Source: Epinephelus fuscoguttatus
Taxonomy: Eukaryota > Chordata > Actinopteri > Perciformes > Serranidae
Assembly: GCF_011397635.1 (NCBI RefSeq)
Contig: NC_064754.1
Coordinates: forward strand, 29,182,543 to 29,246,542
Length of the DNA: 64,000 bases
Direction: 5' to 3'
The position numbers were made by a program, and so were the translations under genes. The stretch's first letter is position 1, and every line of letters starts with the position of its first letter. Below are positions 50,801 to 62,114 of the stretch, one piece after another. Under the pieces are notes generated by a model. The model was not told the DNA's origin, searched no databases, and saw only the letters and a program-made list of their open reading frames with translations.

Positions 50801-53800
50801 ATAGTCCTGGTGTAGTGCATTTTAAATGTAGTCTGCATGGCAGTTTGGGGAGGTTTGAACACTGCAAACTGCTATGACATATAAATAAAGTAAAAAATGT
50901 TTGTCTTTTTATTAACTTGGCATTTATCGTATAATAGGACAGCATATAAGGAAACTGGAATATTTACAAATTTGCTCTCAAAATTTTAGAAATATCCAAC
51001 AAAATATAAATGTGAAACTTAAAATTGAATGTTGATCAGGCATCAGAGTGGTTAAAGTGATTCTGCTGCTAAAGAACAAAGAACAAAGAAAAATATAAGT
51101 CACTTAACCTTTGCTCTACAAATCAAATCTTGACACCTAAATCAAATTTTCTACAGTACTGAAAACACATGAAGAACAGACGACATGCTTTCTCAATTTT
51201 CTGATTACTGAGATGGACTCTCCGGCTAATGTAATTGTATTTTTCAGGTTGAATACCCCCAATATTGCCCCATCCATCCTCACAGAAGCTTAAATGGAGG
51301 TCAAGAAAAAGGCTGAGACCTTCCCCTTTGTCCAGGGAGAGACATTTTCCTTCAGTCTGTCTGTCTGGGTGTCTGGTTCTGCGGGCTCTGTCTCTGCTAT
51401 TATTAGCACCAGGGAAAAAAAACACAGTGATGGCTTGGTTAACAGAGAGAACGCCACGTCACACACACACACACACAGGGCCTACCTCGAAATGACTCAG
51501 TACTTTCTGCCAGGCAAGGAAACACATTGAATAGGTAATGGTAAATACGTTCTTATTGTCATTTCCCAGATCAGAATAGTAAAATGCTTTTGAATAAATT
51601 ATTTCTAGTAGTTGCTTCCACATGTTCTGTGCTCATCCAGTTTTTATTAACATCTGCCTCAGTGTGCCGTTATCTTACATGTGACTTCTTAATGTTTGCT
51701 ATTCTGCTTATATGCCTCTCCCCAGACCTCTTTGTCCGGACGAGAGCGAACTGTGTCTCTCTGAGAGCTGTAATTCCCCAAAGGCTGCTGAAGCACAGCA
51801 GGATGCTAGCAACAAGTTCCAAGGCAACGGCAGCAGTAGTGCACAAATTAACACTTCGTTTACAGGTACAAAGAGAAGGTAAAACATGCAGAACCATCTG
51901 TTGCTGAGTCAAATGGTAGGATGATTCATGCACTGAAAATGTATTTGCCTGTCTGCCTGTATTTAAAGGAAGAGTAATATTTTTTTAAAATATGGGCTTG
52001 TTCAATAGCAGTTTCATCTCTGTGGAAGCTCAATTATGTGTTTAGCCTAGCTTAGCATAGCACAAAGTAGTGAAAGCAGGGAGACACAGCTACCTTGTCA
52101 CATTTACACACTGTATGCTGGCTTCGAGCACTTTCCCAAAACCCAGTTGACTGTTCAATGTGGTGCTATTGCTCCGACAGCCCTAAGTTCTGAACTCAAA
52201 TTACCCTTTTGCTAAGCCCCGCCCTTTTGTGATAGTTCGTCAAGCTGTTGGAGTAAGTTTAGAGCCCACACTGTCACTAACTGCACTCCCTGAAGAAATA
52301 TTATCATATTTTTGTAAAACTGAAAGAGTGATTCCAGAGAGAAGCAGACAGAGGGTTCTACAGTCTGTGTTTGAAGGATATATCCAGGATGTCAAACTGA
52401 CTCAGCAGCAACAACAGGTTAAAAAGACAAAGATAGTTAGAAGCTAAAGCCGAACTATAGGCTACAGATCACAGTGTGAAAGTGAACCACCACATCACTG
52501 CTGATCGCCACAGAAGACAATGAATATAAAGGCAGACTTTGCTGATATTGAACCAGCTGTGTGGCATCACCGTGTGTGCAGATGAACCATGTTTGGCTTC
52601 CCCCCCATGCCACTGCCAGCACCTGGACCTGCACCGCTGGATGGGCAGGAATCTCTGAGTGAAGTCAAGCAACGTTCATCTGCGCACACAGCGTGATGAC
52701 ACACAGCTGGTTGAATATCAGCAAAGTTTCCCTGCTTCCCTTCACTGGTTCCTGTACAGCAGGGTCGGTCTTTGTTTCACTGTTACAATCATTAAAAAGC
52801 AAAAGCAGCATGTGTATACATTCAGTAGGCTATATCCTCAGTAGCTAGCTAGCTAACCCTACACTTTTCAGGGACTAATTTTGGTTTTGGAACAGGAACG
52901 TATATCTTTTTCCAACCTCTCCAGGTAACGAGTATCATTAATACACGACGTGCCCCAGGCACAACATTTAGCTCCAAATCCACAAAACCAGCCTGAAAAT
53001 GAAGGAAATCTGAGACGACTGTATAAGAGTCAATGGAGCACAGCTGTGTTGTTGTCGGACCCTGGTCTGAGCCGGCCTGATGCTACTATGATTGGCCAGT
53101 CTGCGTATGGGGGTGGGACTTAGCGAAAGTTTCAATTAATCTGAAAAATGGCCCATTGGACCAAGAGTCCATTTCTCCAACAGCCTGGTATCCCAAAAAC
53201 CAAACGCATTGCACCAAAGTTGCTTTTCTCTGCAGTTTCCCAGTGGTGTTTGTGCCACAGCTTTTGTGCCACCAAACGTCTGTGTTTTAAGCCAAATCAT
53301 AATCTTTCCTATCCATTACTGAGCGGTTTAAACCTAACCAGACATTTACCACAACATGACAAATCCCTGGTTTACGAAAACCTACAATGTAAAGATTTTT
53401 TCTGTGATTTGTTTGTCCAACTGCAGGGTGTGTGTATTTTCGGAAAAAAACAAGACTTTGGAGCAAAATGCATTTGTTTTTGGGATAATGAGCTGTCAGA
53501 GAAATTGGGCTTTTGGTCTAATGAGACATTTTGCAGACGAATGGGGCTTCAGAATTTAGGGCAGTGAAAACAATGGGTGGTCCCTGTTGGATGGATTAGT
53601 GACAACTTAGCTAGCTAGTAACATACAACATGTAAACAGACTGTGGTTGTTTGAAGGGATTTTTGTTCTTGGTTTTGGCAGAGATTAACTGTTTTCTCCT
53701 GATATCAGTGTTTGTGCTAAGAGGATCTTCTCATGTAGGCTACACAAGCGAACGCACCTCCCAAACTGATTGTGTGTTCCTTTAACGTGTGTCTGACAGA

Positions 53801-54433
53801 AAGCAAAGCTAATGTTTGTTCATATGAGTTATTTGCACGCAGTCTGTTTATTCATCCCAAAAGGAGAGTGTGCCAGCTGTACAGGAGTTTGCTGTAAGTG
53901 AGCTAGGGACAAAAAAATATCCAGAAACTGGTTCTCTCTGTAATTGTCTCTCTTATTTTTGTCTTATCTCTGTTATGAAATCAATTCATAAAATCACTCT
54001 CAACTGACTTTAAATGTATCCGAATGCTAAAATTGAATTTCCTACAAAATTATGGTCGACAATCTACAGTCAGAAAAACTGTTCACATCCTGCTCCATTT
54101 AAGCTCAACTTGCACTACCTGCACTTAAAGAAGCCAACTCAAATCTTTCAATAGCAGGAGAGACTAGCAGAGCACAAGTCTTAACAGGGTGAAACACACA
54201 TACATCAAAAGTATTATCCAATAAAACACACTCCAAAGCACATTCATGGCTCTTACAATAAAGATTAAAAAGGAATGTGACCATCTCTGCTATTCAGGGA
54301 ATTCAGTCTTTCTGACCTTTTTGATTTTGTGTGATACAGCTCTTTATGTGTGTGTGTAAGGTCACACACACATTCACATTTTAATATGTCTGCAGAGCCG
54401 ACACCTCAGTCCAGCGAAGAAGGATGGCTTTGA
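38450..54433 (+). CDS. Candidate unrecognised multi-exon gene, 3' part (four exon-like segments)
   Basis: Four plus-strand segments have splice-like borders and mutually compatible phases. They are 38450-38524 (after TTTCATTGGCAG, before GTATAT), 45699-45849 (after GTGTCACAG, before GTAATC), 51726-51865 (after CCTCTCCCCAG, before GTACAA) and 54396-54433 (after TGTCTGCAG, stop TGA 54431-54433). Joined, they give about 132 open codons. Visible pieces are SSEDVLDNRLADGKIHV, CVEHGSFVNKWASGG, LCPDESELCLSESC and a C-terminus ...SSEEGWL. I recognise no domain, and upstream exons and a start were not found. Each segment alone could be chance. The case rests on open length, borders and phase agreement, so this is a hypothesis only. 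Confidence 0.25.
38814..38870. repeat. (TG)n microsatellite
   Basis: About 28 uninterrupted TG units. Confidence 0.97.
39826..41001. mobile_element. Foldback MITE, interrupted by a SINE
   Basis: The left end TTAAAGGAACAGTTCATCCCC and right end GGGTGAACTGTCCCTTTAA are inverted. Homology of the arms continues inward through ACCTGTAGTGCT, GAACTAGATGGCACTCA and CTTTCCAGAAACCATGA to CAGTTTCATGTAGGAAC (40484-40500 and the mirror at about 40750). The left arm is longer because it contains about 310 bp of unrelated SINE-like sequence. Confidence 0.8.
40036..40342 (-). mobile_element. tRNA-derived SINE-like element nested in the MITE at 39826-41001
   Basis: On the minus strand the start resembles a tRNA head, TGGTGCAGTGGCTGGCATTG (40339 downward), with a B-box-like GGTTCAAACCC at 40295-40285. 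The body contains the phrases CACCCTGGACAGGTCACCAG and GGGAGAACATGCAAACTCC, which I know from high-copy fish repeats. It splits the left MITE arm and so inserted later. Confidence 0.65.
42935..43041. repeat. Near-perfect short hairpin from a foldback family
   Basis: The 29-nt arms 42935-42963 and 42972-43000 are complementary except for one G/T position, with an 8-nt loop. The right side continues to 43041 in the same family as 2755-2850. The left side has lost the matching internal block. Confidence 0.75.
43680..44650. repeat. Dispersed repeat with a 142-codon open frame
   Basis: The region around 43790-44100 resembles a high-copy fish repeat, and CTAAAACTAGACTAAA motifs follow at 44540-44640. 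A plus frame, 44076-44504, begins MAAEQAATGLHMPTRLCPN and stays open for 142 codons. No known domain is seen. It could be a relic ORF of the element or chance. Confidence 0.4.
46170..47674. other. Intergenic, no gene recognised
   Basis: No coding exon or defined repeat could be supported on either strand. The part from 47040 to 47560 looks like dispersed repeat. Confidence 0.4.
47675..48020. repeat. Tandem repeat, 171-bp period, two copies
   Basis: GCCCAGCATTGGCCCAAACT occurs at 47675 and again at 47846. Both are followed by GAAATTAGCC, GGCCACATCC, GTTGCC and GACGCCCCAGAATC in the same order. Copies are roughly 80 percent alike by eye. Sequence after 48030 (GGGTTTAGGCAACAAAAC near 48207) resembles another common fish repeat. 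Confidence 0.75.
48400..50051. other. Intergenic, no gene recognised
   Basis: No coding exon, RNA gene or defined repeat could be supported here on either strand. Confidence 0.45.
50052..50654 (-). pseudogene. Two exon-like segments of an unrecognised gene, one with in-frame stops
   Basis: Minus segment 50248-50052 has an acceptor (ACTTTTGCAG), 65 open codons containing VPIQMGLIILEEAREGAG and LRGRVLRETLCC, and a strong donor GTAAGA. Upstream, 50654-50520 follows TTTTTAGGTTTCAG and reads AEEGGRYIEKLI, then two consecutive stops (TGA TAA), then AAEALQTAVDAALEAQ in the same frame, before GTAAAA. The composition is strongly protein-like. The in-frame stops suggest a decayed gene copy. The family was not recognised, and the two segments do not join in phase directly. 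Confidence 0.35.
52204..53130. mobile_element. Inverted-repeat element with SWIM-protein-like ORF relic
   Basis: The ends CTTTTGCTAAGCCCCGCCC and GGGTGGGACTTAGCGAAAG are inverted and diverged. Inside, the plus frame 52229-52447 reads LTALPEEILSYFCKTERVIP and FEGYIQDVKL. From memory this resembles the N-terminal part of the transposon-related SWIM zinc-finger proteins common in fish. The SWIM motif itself is absent. The assignment is tentative. Confidence 0.4.
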
Positions 54434-56094
54434 TCCGGAGATGCTGACAAACAGGCGAAATTTACGGCTGTGGCCTCCTCGCTCTGCATCCTGATTCTCA
54501 TTTCCACCACCATTACAGCCCCACACCGACACTTATTACCAGACAGAACATAAAACATGCTTCTCCCTCAGCCGTCTCCTTTCTTCCCTCAAGATAGCAA
54601 AGGGGTAGACATGAAAAGAAATGGCTGCTATGGTCGGTGAGGAGTGTGCACGTACAGATAATAAAAAACTCTACTGACCATAAAGTCATTACAAACTCAT
54701 GGTGTGCATGCAAACATTATTGAAACATACAGAACTTTAATTAATGTTGAATTTTAGGGGACGTCCCAAAATTTCAGAATAGGTATCCAGATGTGCTCAG
54801 CTTGAGAGTATGTCAAGATGACGTTTATAAAGGGAAGTCAGACAGTGCGGATTTAGATGGGGGCTTTTTTACCCTTAAATCAACTTAAGTGGAAATAAAA
54901 TGGGGGGAAATGGATGATAATGAAATTGAGATGTGATAAATTGTGTTTGTCTGTGAGCTGGTAGCCTCAGTTTGTCCTTAGCTCTTTCACTGACTGCATA
55001 AAAACATTTTTATACAACACTGCAAGTATTTTAGGATAAGCATGTGTGCAATAATTATAGAGTGACACACTTGAGAAATCAGCCAACTGTATGCTGATTG
55101 CATTGGGACTCAAGGACTAAACATCCTGTGGTCGCTTTCAGCAGCTATAAATTTCAAAATTAATCCCAGAGTTTCCCGTAGAAGATGATATTTTCTACGT
55201 GCTATTCATATGTTTTTATAGCCTCGTAATACTCTCACGTGGTTTCTGTGGTTATGAGGAAGGGCCAGAGGGGACTAAGGTGAGCCCTAAAATAGAAAGT
55301 TGAAGCACTCTTCAAGTTTGAAGCCTGAGGAGGGAGGGCTGTTTCATAACAGGGCTTTTACAGTGGCATCTCCCTGGATGGCTCCCACCACACCTTCTAC
55401 TCAGCAGCATTGCAGGGGTATAAATCTTTGAAGAACTGCAACCTGCGTCACACATGCACGCCCAGTGCCGAAGTTGTCCCACCCAGTCGGTGGGTGAGGA
55501 GAGACGGGCTACACAGAGACAATTCACGAGGCCTAAGGTCTCAAGGTCTAGGACAGTGTGTGTGTATGTGTGTGTATGTAAGTGTGTGAAGCGGCGGCAG
55601 GGGGGCAAAGATCATTGTACAGTACAGCAGCAGGTAATCCATCATTTTTCTTTAACGCACATCTGCACTGTGGCCCTGAGAAGCAAAAGAAAATAAATAT
55701 ATCTCCAGGAAAGAGGTCAAGGTGACTTTCTGGCCTGTAAAATCAATATTTACTTTGACAAATAAATCAAAGTGGCAAAGTTATTTTCCTCAGGCCTGAA
55801 GGCATATCAGAAGAACATTTACATTACAATACTGGTACACAGCATGAAAGCTTACAGATTCATAGATAAAATGGCTTTTGTGCATTTGCTGCATCATTAG
55901 TGTGCAGCAGAAAGAAAACTCCCCACGCAGCCTGTGTTGATCTGTTGATCATTCATGAAAATATTAGCATTTTAGAATCATGGGCTCATATACTATCACA
56001 GACATCTGTGAATATTCTCTCCATCCTATTCCTATTACCATTAAATCACAAACATATCATCATCAATCAGTAGTGGAGGAAGTAGATCTTTTAC

Positions 56095-57345
56095 TTAAAG
56101 GTCCAGTGTGATTTAGGGGCATCTATTGGTAGAAATGGAATATTGAATTCATAACTATGTTTTGTTTTGATCACCTGGATAAATAAGAATAGTTTTGTTG
56201 TTGTTATCTTGGAATGAGCCGTTTAAATCTGCATACAGAGCGGGTCCTCTTCCATGGAGTCTGCCATGTTGTTCTACAGTAGCCCAGAATGGACAAACCA
56301 TACACCAGCTCTAGATAGGGCAACATTCTTGCATCATCCGAAATTCTCCCACACGCTTGGCACAGGGGAGAAGTTTCAGTTCTGCAACATCACTGCTTGA
56401 TGCCAATTATATCCTACACGTTAAGTAAAAATAAAGAACAAGTACCAACACTTAAAGGCTCTCTAAGTCTTCCTGATCTTGAAAAGTTTTTGTCACATAC
56501 AGCAAACATCTCCTCACGATTCGCTAGCTACATGTCCTCTGAATATGCTGTGAAAAAGTCTTGTCTCTGTAGGCAGCCCAGGCTCCACAAATGGCAATAA
56601 TACACCATAGTTCATTGTGATTAGGCTATTATCAATCAGCCAGCTGAGACCAGAGGAAAGCAAGCACACACATGAACACGGTGCCCATGTCTCACAGTCT
56701 CGCGCAAGCGCACACACGTGTACGCGGTGCCCAGAGATGCAGTTAGAGCTACAGGCTACAATGAGGCTAAAAGGCGAGCTAGTTCCGTCGTGTTTGATAA
56801 CATTGTTGAACGTAAACAGAAGTGAAGTGTTTTTGTTGCCATTTGCGGAGCCTGGGCTGCCTACAGAGACCGGACTTTTTCACAGCATATTCAGAGGTCA
56901 TGTAGCTAGCGGATCGTGAGGAGATGTTTGCTGTATGTGACAAAAACTTTTCAAGCTTAGGAAGACTTAGAGAGCCTTTAAAGAACTCATTATGAAGAAT
57001 GGCCCCTTTCAGAATACTGTATTTGGAAAAAAAAAAAAGTATATTATTGGAGTATTATTATTGATGCATTAATTTGTTCATCACTTCTTCACTGTGAATT
57101 ACTTTATATACTGCTGGGAACCCCTTTTTCAGATTAATTTTTGGGCTTGTTTGCCTTTACTGGAAGAACAGTTGAAGAAAGACAGCCGAGGGCCGCAGGT
57201 CAGAATCAAATAAAATCTTTGTCTATAATAATACACCATAGTACATTTGTTGATTAGATTTTGTATTATCAATCAGAATCCTCTAAGTGACTATAGAGGA
57301 TTAAAAGCTACAAAATAACTTTAAGTTACAGACAGCACCTTTAAG
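56095..57345. mobile_element. Composite repeat with a 530-bp perfect-ended palindrome (56452-56981)
   Basis: The inner unit begins TTAAAGGCTCTCTAAGTCTTCC and ends with its reverse complement. Arms of about 145 bp (56452-56597 and 56834-56981) are highly alike. The outer sequence starts CTTAAAGGTCCAGTGTGATTT, a start I know from high-copy fish repeats, and ends CACCTTTAAG. The block AATAATACACCATAGT recurs in direct orientation at about 56594 and 57227, suggesting nested insertion. Confidence 0.65.
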
Positions 57346-57479
57346 TAAATGCACTCAGTTAATTCCCTCCACCATTATTAATCCTAGATCATAGAGTCTG
57401 TGTACGAGTACAAAATATGATCTTGTGTGCACTAAAAAGTGGGTGTTGTGTACAAATAAACACACTGAAATCATGTGCA

Positions 57480-59992
57480 GCCTCATTAATGTCAAGTCTT
57501 TATTGATGTGGTGTCATACAGCAATACATAAGTAATAACAGTAAAGAGAATAGCATGTCAACTACATTCGATCCCTATGCTTTTGTAGTCATTGTAGCTC
57601 TAATAAACACTAATAAAGAGATAATAATGATTAAACACCCCACTGGACAGAATCACACACATCACACACATGGCCAGAAAAAAAGCTGCTGGTGTTTTAA
57701 GGCATTTCACATCCTACAGTTATTTGTCCTATGGCTAAATCTTGATTGTTGGTTTTGAATTGGTGACGTACTGTATTTTCAGAAAATGCTTAATGGGGTC
57801 ATCTCCCATGAAGTGGTGTTGCATGTGCACTTAGAAAAGTTTGGCAGTGCAGTAGTAGTAGTAGTGACATATTTGTATTCAGACATCAATGAAAACTCTT
57901 TTGGTTTTACAGTGTAAAGATAAAGGCTTGACATTGGCAACCGTAATCATTCATCCATTGTTATAGCTGTATACTATAAAATTCTGCTTATATTTTTAAG
58001 TTCTTGTACATCAGAGGTTTTTCTTCTGCTTTACACTTGAAATCAGTAATCCCTAAAACTGTCAGATTGGCTGCCCCCTAAATAATTCCAGTCATGATAG
58101 GCCACTGTGTAGAGATACATACACACTCACTACAGTACTAAGATACTTATCACAAGCCTCAAGTAAAACAACGGAAACCCAATCCAGAACAGTCCGCCAT
58201 ACAATCAGTAGTTTTTTTGTTTTCAGTGTGAGTGCAGTTTGTCAGGGCGTGAGACGCCGCGACCAGCAGCAGGAGAATAAGATAGCTGTGCTAACATTGG
58301 CAGTGCACAAAGCAGAAAAAACAAGCTACAAGTCTCTCGTACTGAGGGATTTCTAGTGGTGAGGTCGTACTACAACAGACATTTTATCCAGTCATGGCCA
58401 CAGTTATACAGGGAGAGAGGTCAAGTTGTTTCAAACACACTTGGCGGCTTCTGGCTGAATTTTGTGACATATTGTGAGCGTTGACGGCATGGTTTTCTTT
58501 CTGGCTGAGTGATACGGTATGGATTCTGGGGCTTGAATGTGCTTCAAGCGTCAGCGATGGCACATGGGAAATGGTGTTGAATATGCAAACAACTCATCAC
58601 ACCCAGATGGATCATGGAGAAATTGTGCTAAAGCATAATTTACAATTCAGACTGTTTCAGGAGGAAAAATCACTTCCTCTTTCTTATCATTTTATCTGTA
58701 TTTCTTCTCCTTTACAGCATTTTTGCTTTATTGTACTTTTCCCTGTATCCTTCATAGCACGTTGTGCAAACTGTTTACCACGTTTGGTAGTTTTGACATT
58801 CCTATATAAGTGCCTTAAAGAGGTTTTTGTACTTCTTATCTTCAGAGCGTCAACATCTACTTAAGTCACATCCTACAGTAATAGTCTCAAATCTAGCCTA
58901 CAGGCTAACAAGCACTTGTCTATTACAGTTATGAGTGTTGTGCACGATGATGCTCGGCATGGTAGATGGAGGGCATGAGCAGGCCTTTTGACTCTGAACA
59001 ATGGATGAGCAACAGGCCGATGGATTCCATGCAAGCATGACATCTACATACACCATGCAAATTTTGCTTCCATAATACGTTTGTTTTCTTGTTTGCTTCG
59101 AATCTCATTTAAAAAGCAACGGGAATCCACTTTTGAGAGCGGAACTTCAGCGGGAAAGTTTAAAAGGGAGCTGAAAGAGAACGACTCTTTCATACTGTTG
59201 TCATGCAGACCTGACTGCACCACAGTCAAACCACTGAGGCATTGTGCAGGGAGACATTTTGCTCATGGACTCCATTTTTAGGAACTCGAACTAATGGCTC
59301 AGCAAGACACTATCATTTATTATGGTCGATTTTGGCTGGTTTCCTTTGACTGTAGACTGTGTGCTTCCTCACTAAACTGCCATAGTAATATCTTTATGTA
59401 TTGAATAAGTGGACGCACACACACATGCTTCCATTGGAATGTGTTGAGAGTATCTCACAGCTTGTGGTAGTAGTGAATGACCGGAGATATTATCTACCGT
59501 GTTTCAGTATCACATATCGATGTAACATCAGACCAAAGTGTTTAAGACCGGTTGAGTATTTTATCTCGAAAGACCATAGTTCTATAAGAGATGCTACTTA
59601 AGTGCTTGTTATTGTTTGATGTTGAGTGTGTGAGGGAGACAGAGAGAGCACAGATGTAGAGTGGTTTGTAAAGAGTGATGGTTACAGTAGAGTTATAATG
59701 GATTTCCTTTGGGGAACACATGTGGGGGGAGAAATGGGAAAGGGAAGGATAAACCCAGGTAAAACAAACACCTGCACTCTACGCACTTGTGGACATCCAA
59801 TGCACAACAGTGCAGACAGAGACCATGATCTTACTGTGCTTATAGTGAAGAGGCAAACTATCATCTTAGATCCCCACAAGTGCTTAAGTGCAAAAGCTCA
59901 GGGTTTGTTTTAGCATGGGAAATGAGGAGAGGTATAGGTTTGCAAAGGTAGAGGGAAGCTTCAGGGGTCAAAAACAAGCTTACAGCAGACTC
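57480..59992 (-). other. ina: Probable 3' UTR / downstream region of ina
   Basis: No coding exon follows the ina stop. Minus-strand AATAAA motifs occur at 59316-59321, about 58725 and 57499-57504. The last sits in a context resembling a 3' end. Which is used cannot be told from sequence. The region is otherwise unique-looking. Confidence 0.4.
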
Positions 59993-62047
59993 TTAGTTTT
60001 TCTGATTGGTGGGAATGTCGCTGGGGTCTTGCGGCTTCTCCATCTTCTTGGTGGTGATCACTGTCTCCTCATAAACCTCATGCTGGGACACCTTGCCTCC
60101 AGACTTGCCCTGCTGCTGCTGCTCCTCATCCTTGCTCTTGGAGCCCTTGCCAGAGCTGGTGTAAATACGGGCCTGGTAGTTGTAGCCTTGCCCAACACTT
60201 GCGCTCACGGAGCCAGGGTAGGTGATCCCTGTCCCGATGCGGGTTTCCTCTCCCTCAAGTAGTTTCCTGCATAATGGAGAATGGAAGGCAGGGTTAGAAA
60301 GGATAGATAAGCACTTAATGTCTCAATCTTTGTGGTTTTAAATCCCATGCGAGTTGTGTTTGAGCCTACCTGTAGGCTGCAATTTCAATATCCAGTGCCA
60401 TCTTGACATTCAGCAGATCCTGGTACTCCCTCAGGTGACGAGCCATCTCACTCTTAGTGGCCCTCAGGTCATTCTCCAGCTCTACCATGTTGTCCTACAA
60501 AAGGACAGTCAAACAATGCAGGAGAATTAGGCCATGACTCAAGATTAAAAAAAAAGTTACTCAGACATCATAATCTCTGACCTTATTTTTCCTGGAGGAT
60601 TATTCTCAGTGCCCAGACAAAGACCTCTGTCAGTCCTATTGTTACCCTACAGTGTGTAGCTGGGGATTCCTGTCGTTTATGAGCAATATGGGTTGAAATG
60701 TTTGTCCTAAAAAACACACTCTCAGCTGGGAGTGATGAATCCATTTAGAGCATATACCCAGTCAGTGGGCGTTGTCAGATGCAGCTGCTGAGCGCGCTGT
60801 CCCAGGGGAATGAGTTTCAGCACCACGGACAGAGCTCAGCTGCTCCTCATACTCATATTGCTCAATAAAAAAAAACACTAAGCAGCATTCATGTCGATGT
60901 AAACAAAGTTTTACAAGGTTAAAAATAAATGGCTGGCTTCCTATTCGGCTATTACACCTTAGACAGACGGTTAACAAGTCATTGAAAAGGTGATTACCTG
61001 GTAGTTTCCGATCTCCACACTGTGCCTCTCCTCCATCTCCCGGAGCTGCTTTTCCAGAGACTCGTTGGTTCCCTTCAGACTCTCTATCTCGATGGTCTTG
61101 GACTGCAGCTGCCTCCTGAACTCGTTGGCTTCCTCCCTGCTGGCGCGGATGGCGTCGTTACTCCGGGTGGCCTGTTCGGACAGGTCGGCGAACTTGGTCT
61201 TGTACCATTCCTCGGCGGACTGCAGGTTCTTGGATGCCATGGACTCGTACTGGCCTCGGATCTCTTTGAGGGCAGAGGTGAGGTCCGGCTTGGACACCTC
61301 CATCTCCACGGACACCTGGGCAGCTTGGATCATGTCCGTCAGCTCGGCCACCTCCTCTTCGTGCACCTTCCTGAGGAAGTTGATCTCATCCAGCAGAGAT
61401 TCCACCTTCTTCTCCAGGTCCAGGCGCACCATGGTGGCATCATCCACATCTTTCTTGAAAGCCTTGAGGGTGGCCTCCGCGTCCTCCCGGGCACGGTACT
61501 CCTCTTCGTATTTCCCCCTGAGCTTCTGCAGGTCATCTTCGATACAATCCCTCTCGATGATGAGCTGGGACTTCTCCCCGTTCAGCTCCTCCAGCTGGGA
61601 GCGCAGCTCACGGATCTCTTGTTGGTAAAGATCGGCCAGGCGGGACGGCTCGGTCTGCCGCTGGCGCAGGGCAGTCAACTCCGTTTCCAGCACTTTGTTA
61701 TGCTGCTCCAAGTTGCGCACTTTATCGATGAACATTGCAAAGCGGTCATTAAGACCCTGCATTTGCTCCTTCTCATTGGTGCGGATGATTTTGAACTCAT
61801 TGTTGAGGACACTGCTCTGTGTCAGGTCGAAGGTTTCCAGTGGCATGGATGAATAGGAGCGGCCGGACTTTCTGTTGTACGCGCCCAGGGATGAGACGTT
61901 GCTCCGGGATACAGAGGAGGACCGGTACCCTGCCCGTGAGGAGGATACATTTATCCCTGACCGGGATGGAGAGGACGAATAACGGGGAGAATCCCCGAAA
62001 ATCTTTCGGTAGGAGGAGGAGGAAAAGACTTCAGATCCGTAGCTCAT
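59993..62047 (-). CDS. ina: Alpha-internexin, neuronal type IV intermediate filament protein
   Basis: Exons 62047-60998, 60494-60370 and 60266-59993 total 1449 nt and encode 482 aa (human INA 499). The Ser-rich head (residues 1 to about 88) begins [19 protein letters not shown]. The coiled-coil rod (about 90-400) opens with [13 protein letters not shown] and closes with the family signature [13 protein letters not shown]. The tail (about 401-482) ends near [16 protein letters not shown], matching the INA tail motif rather than NEFL. The three-exon layout with introns late in the rod is that of type IV genes. It assembles with neurofilament proteins in axons. The goldfish homologue is called gefiltin. 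An upstream in-frame ATG exists, but MSYG is the family start and lies just after a TATA promoter. Confidence 0.95.
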
Positions 62048-62091
62048 CGTGGCGTGTATGGAGACAGAGCAGTGCAGTGGGCGCGCCTCCT

Positions 62092-62114
62092 TTTTATAGG
62101 GGGACCAGCCCAAT
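62092..62114 (-). promoter_or_regulatory. ina: ina core promoter: TATA box and CCAAT motif
   Basis: On the minus strand TATAAAA (62098-62092) lies about 45 nt before the ATG. An inverted CCAAT (plus CCAAT at 62110-62114) lies just upstream. If transcription starts about 30 nt after TATA, the 5' UTR is only about 20 nt. Confidence 0.65.

Noticed and set aside
51584-51907. 107-codon plus frame across 51726-51865
   Set aside because: It overlaps the exon-like segment in a different frame. The exon frame has better borders and composition.
53148-53567. 139-codon plus frame MAHWTKSPFLQQPG...
   Set aside because: It lies in what looks like dispersed repeat next to the 52204-53130 element. No splice context or recognisable domain.
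61022-61852. 276-codon plus-strand frame, and another at 61065-61628
   Set aside because: Both are antisense to ina exon 1. They arise from its GC-rich coiled-coil codons, with no independent domain.
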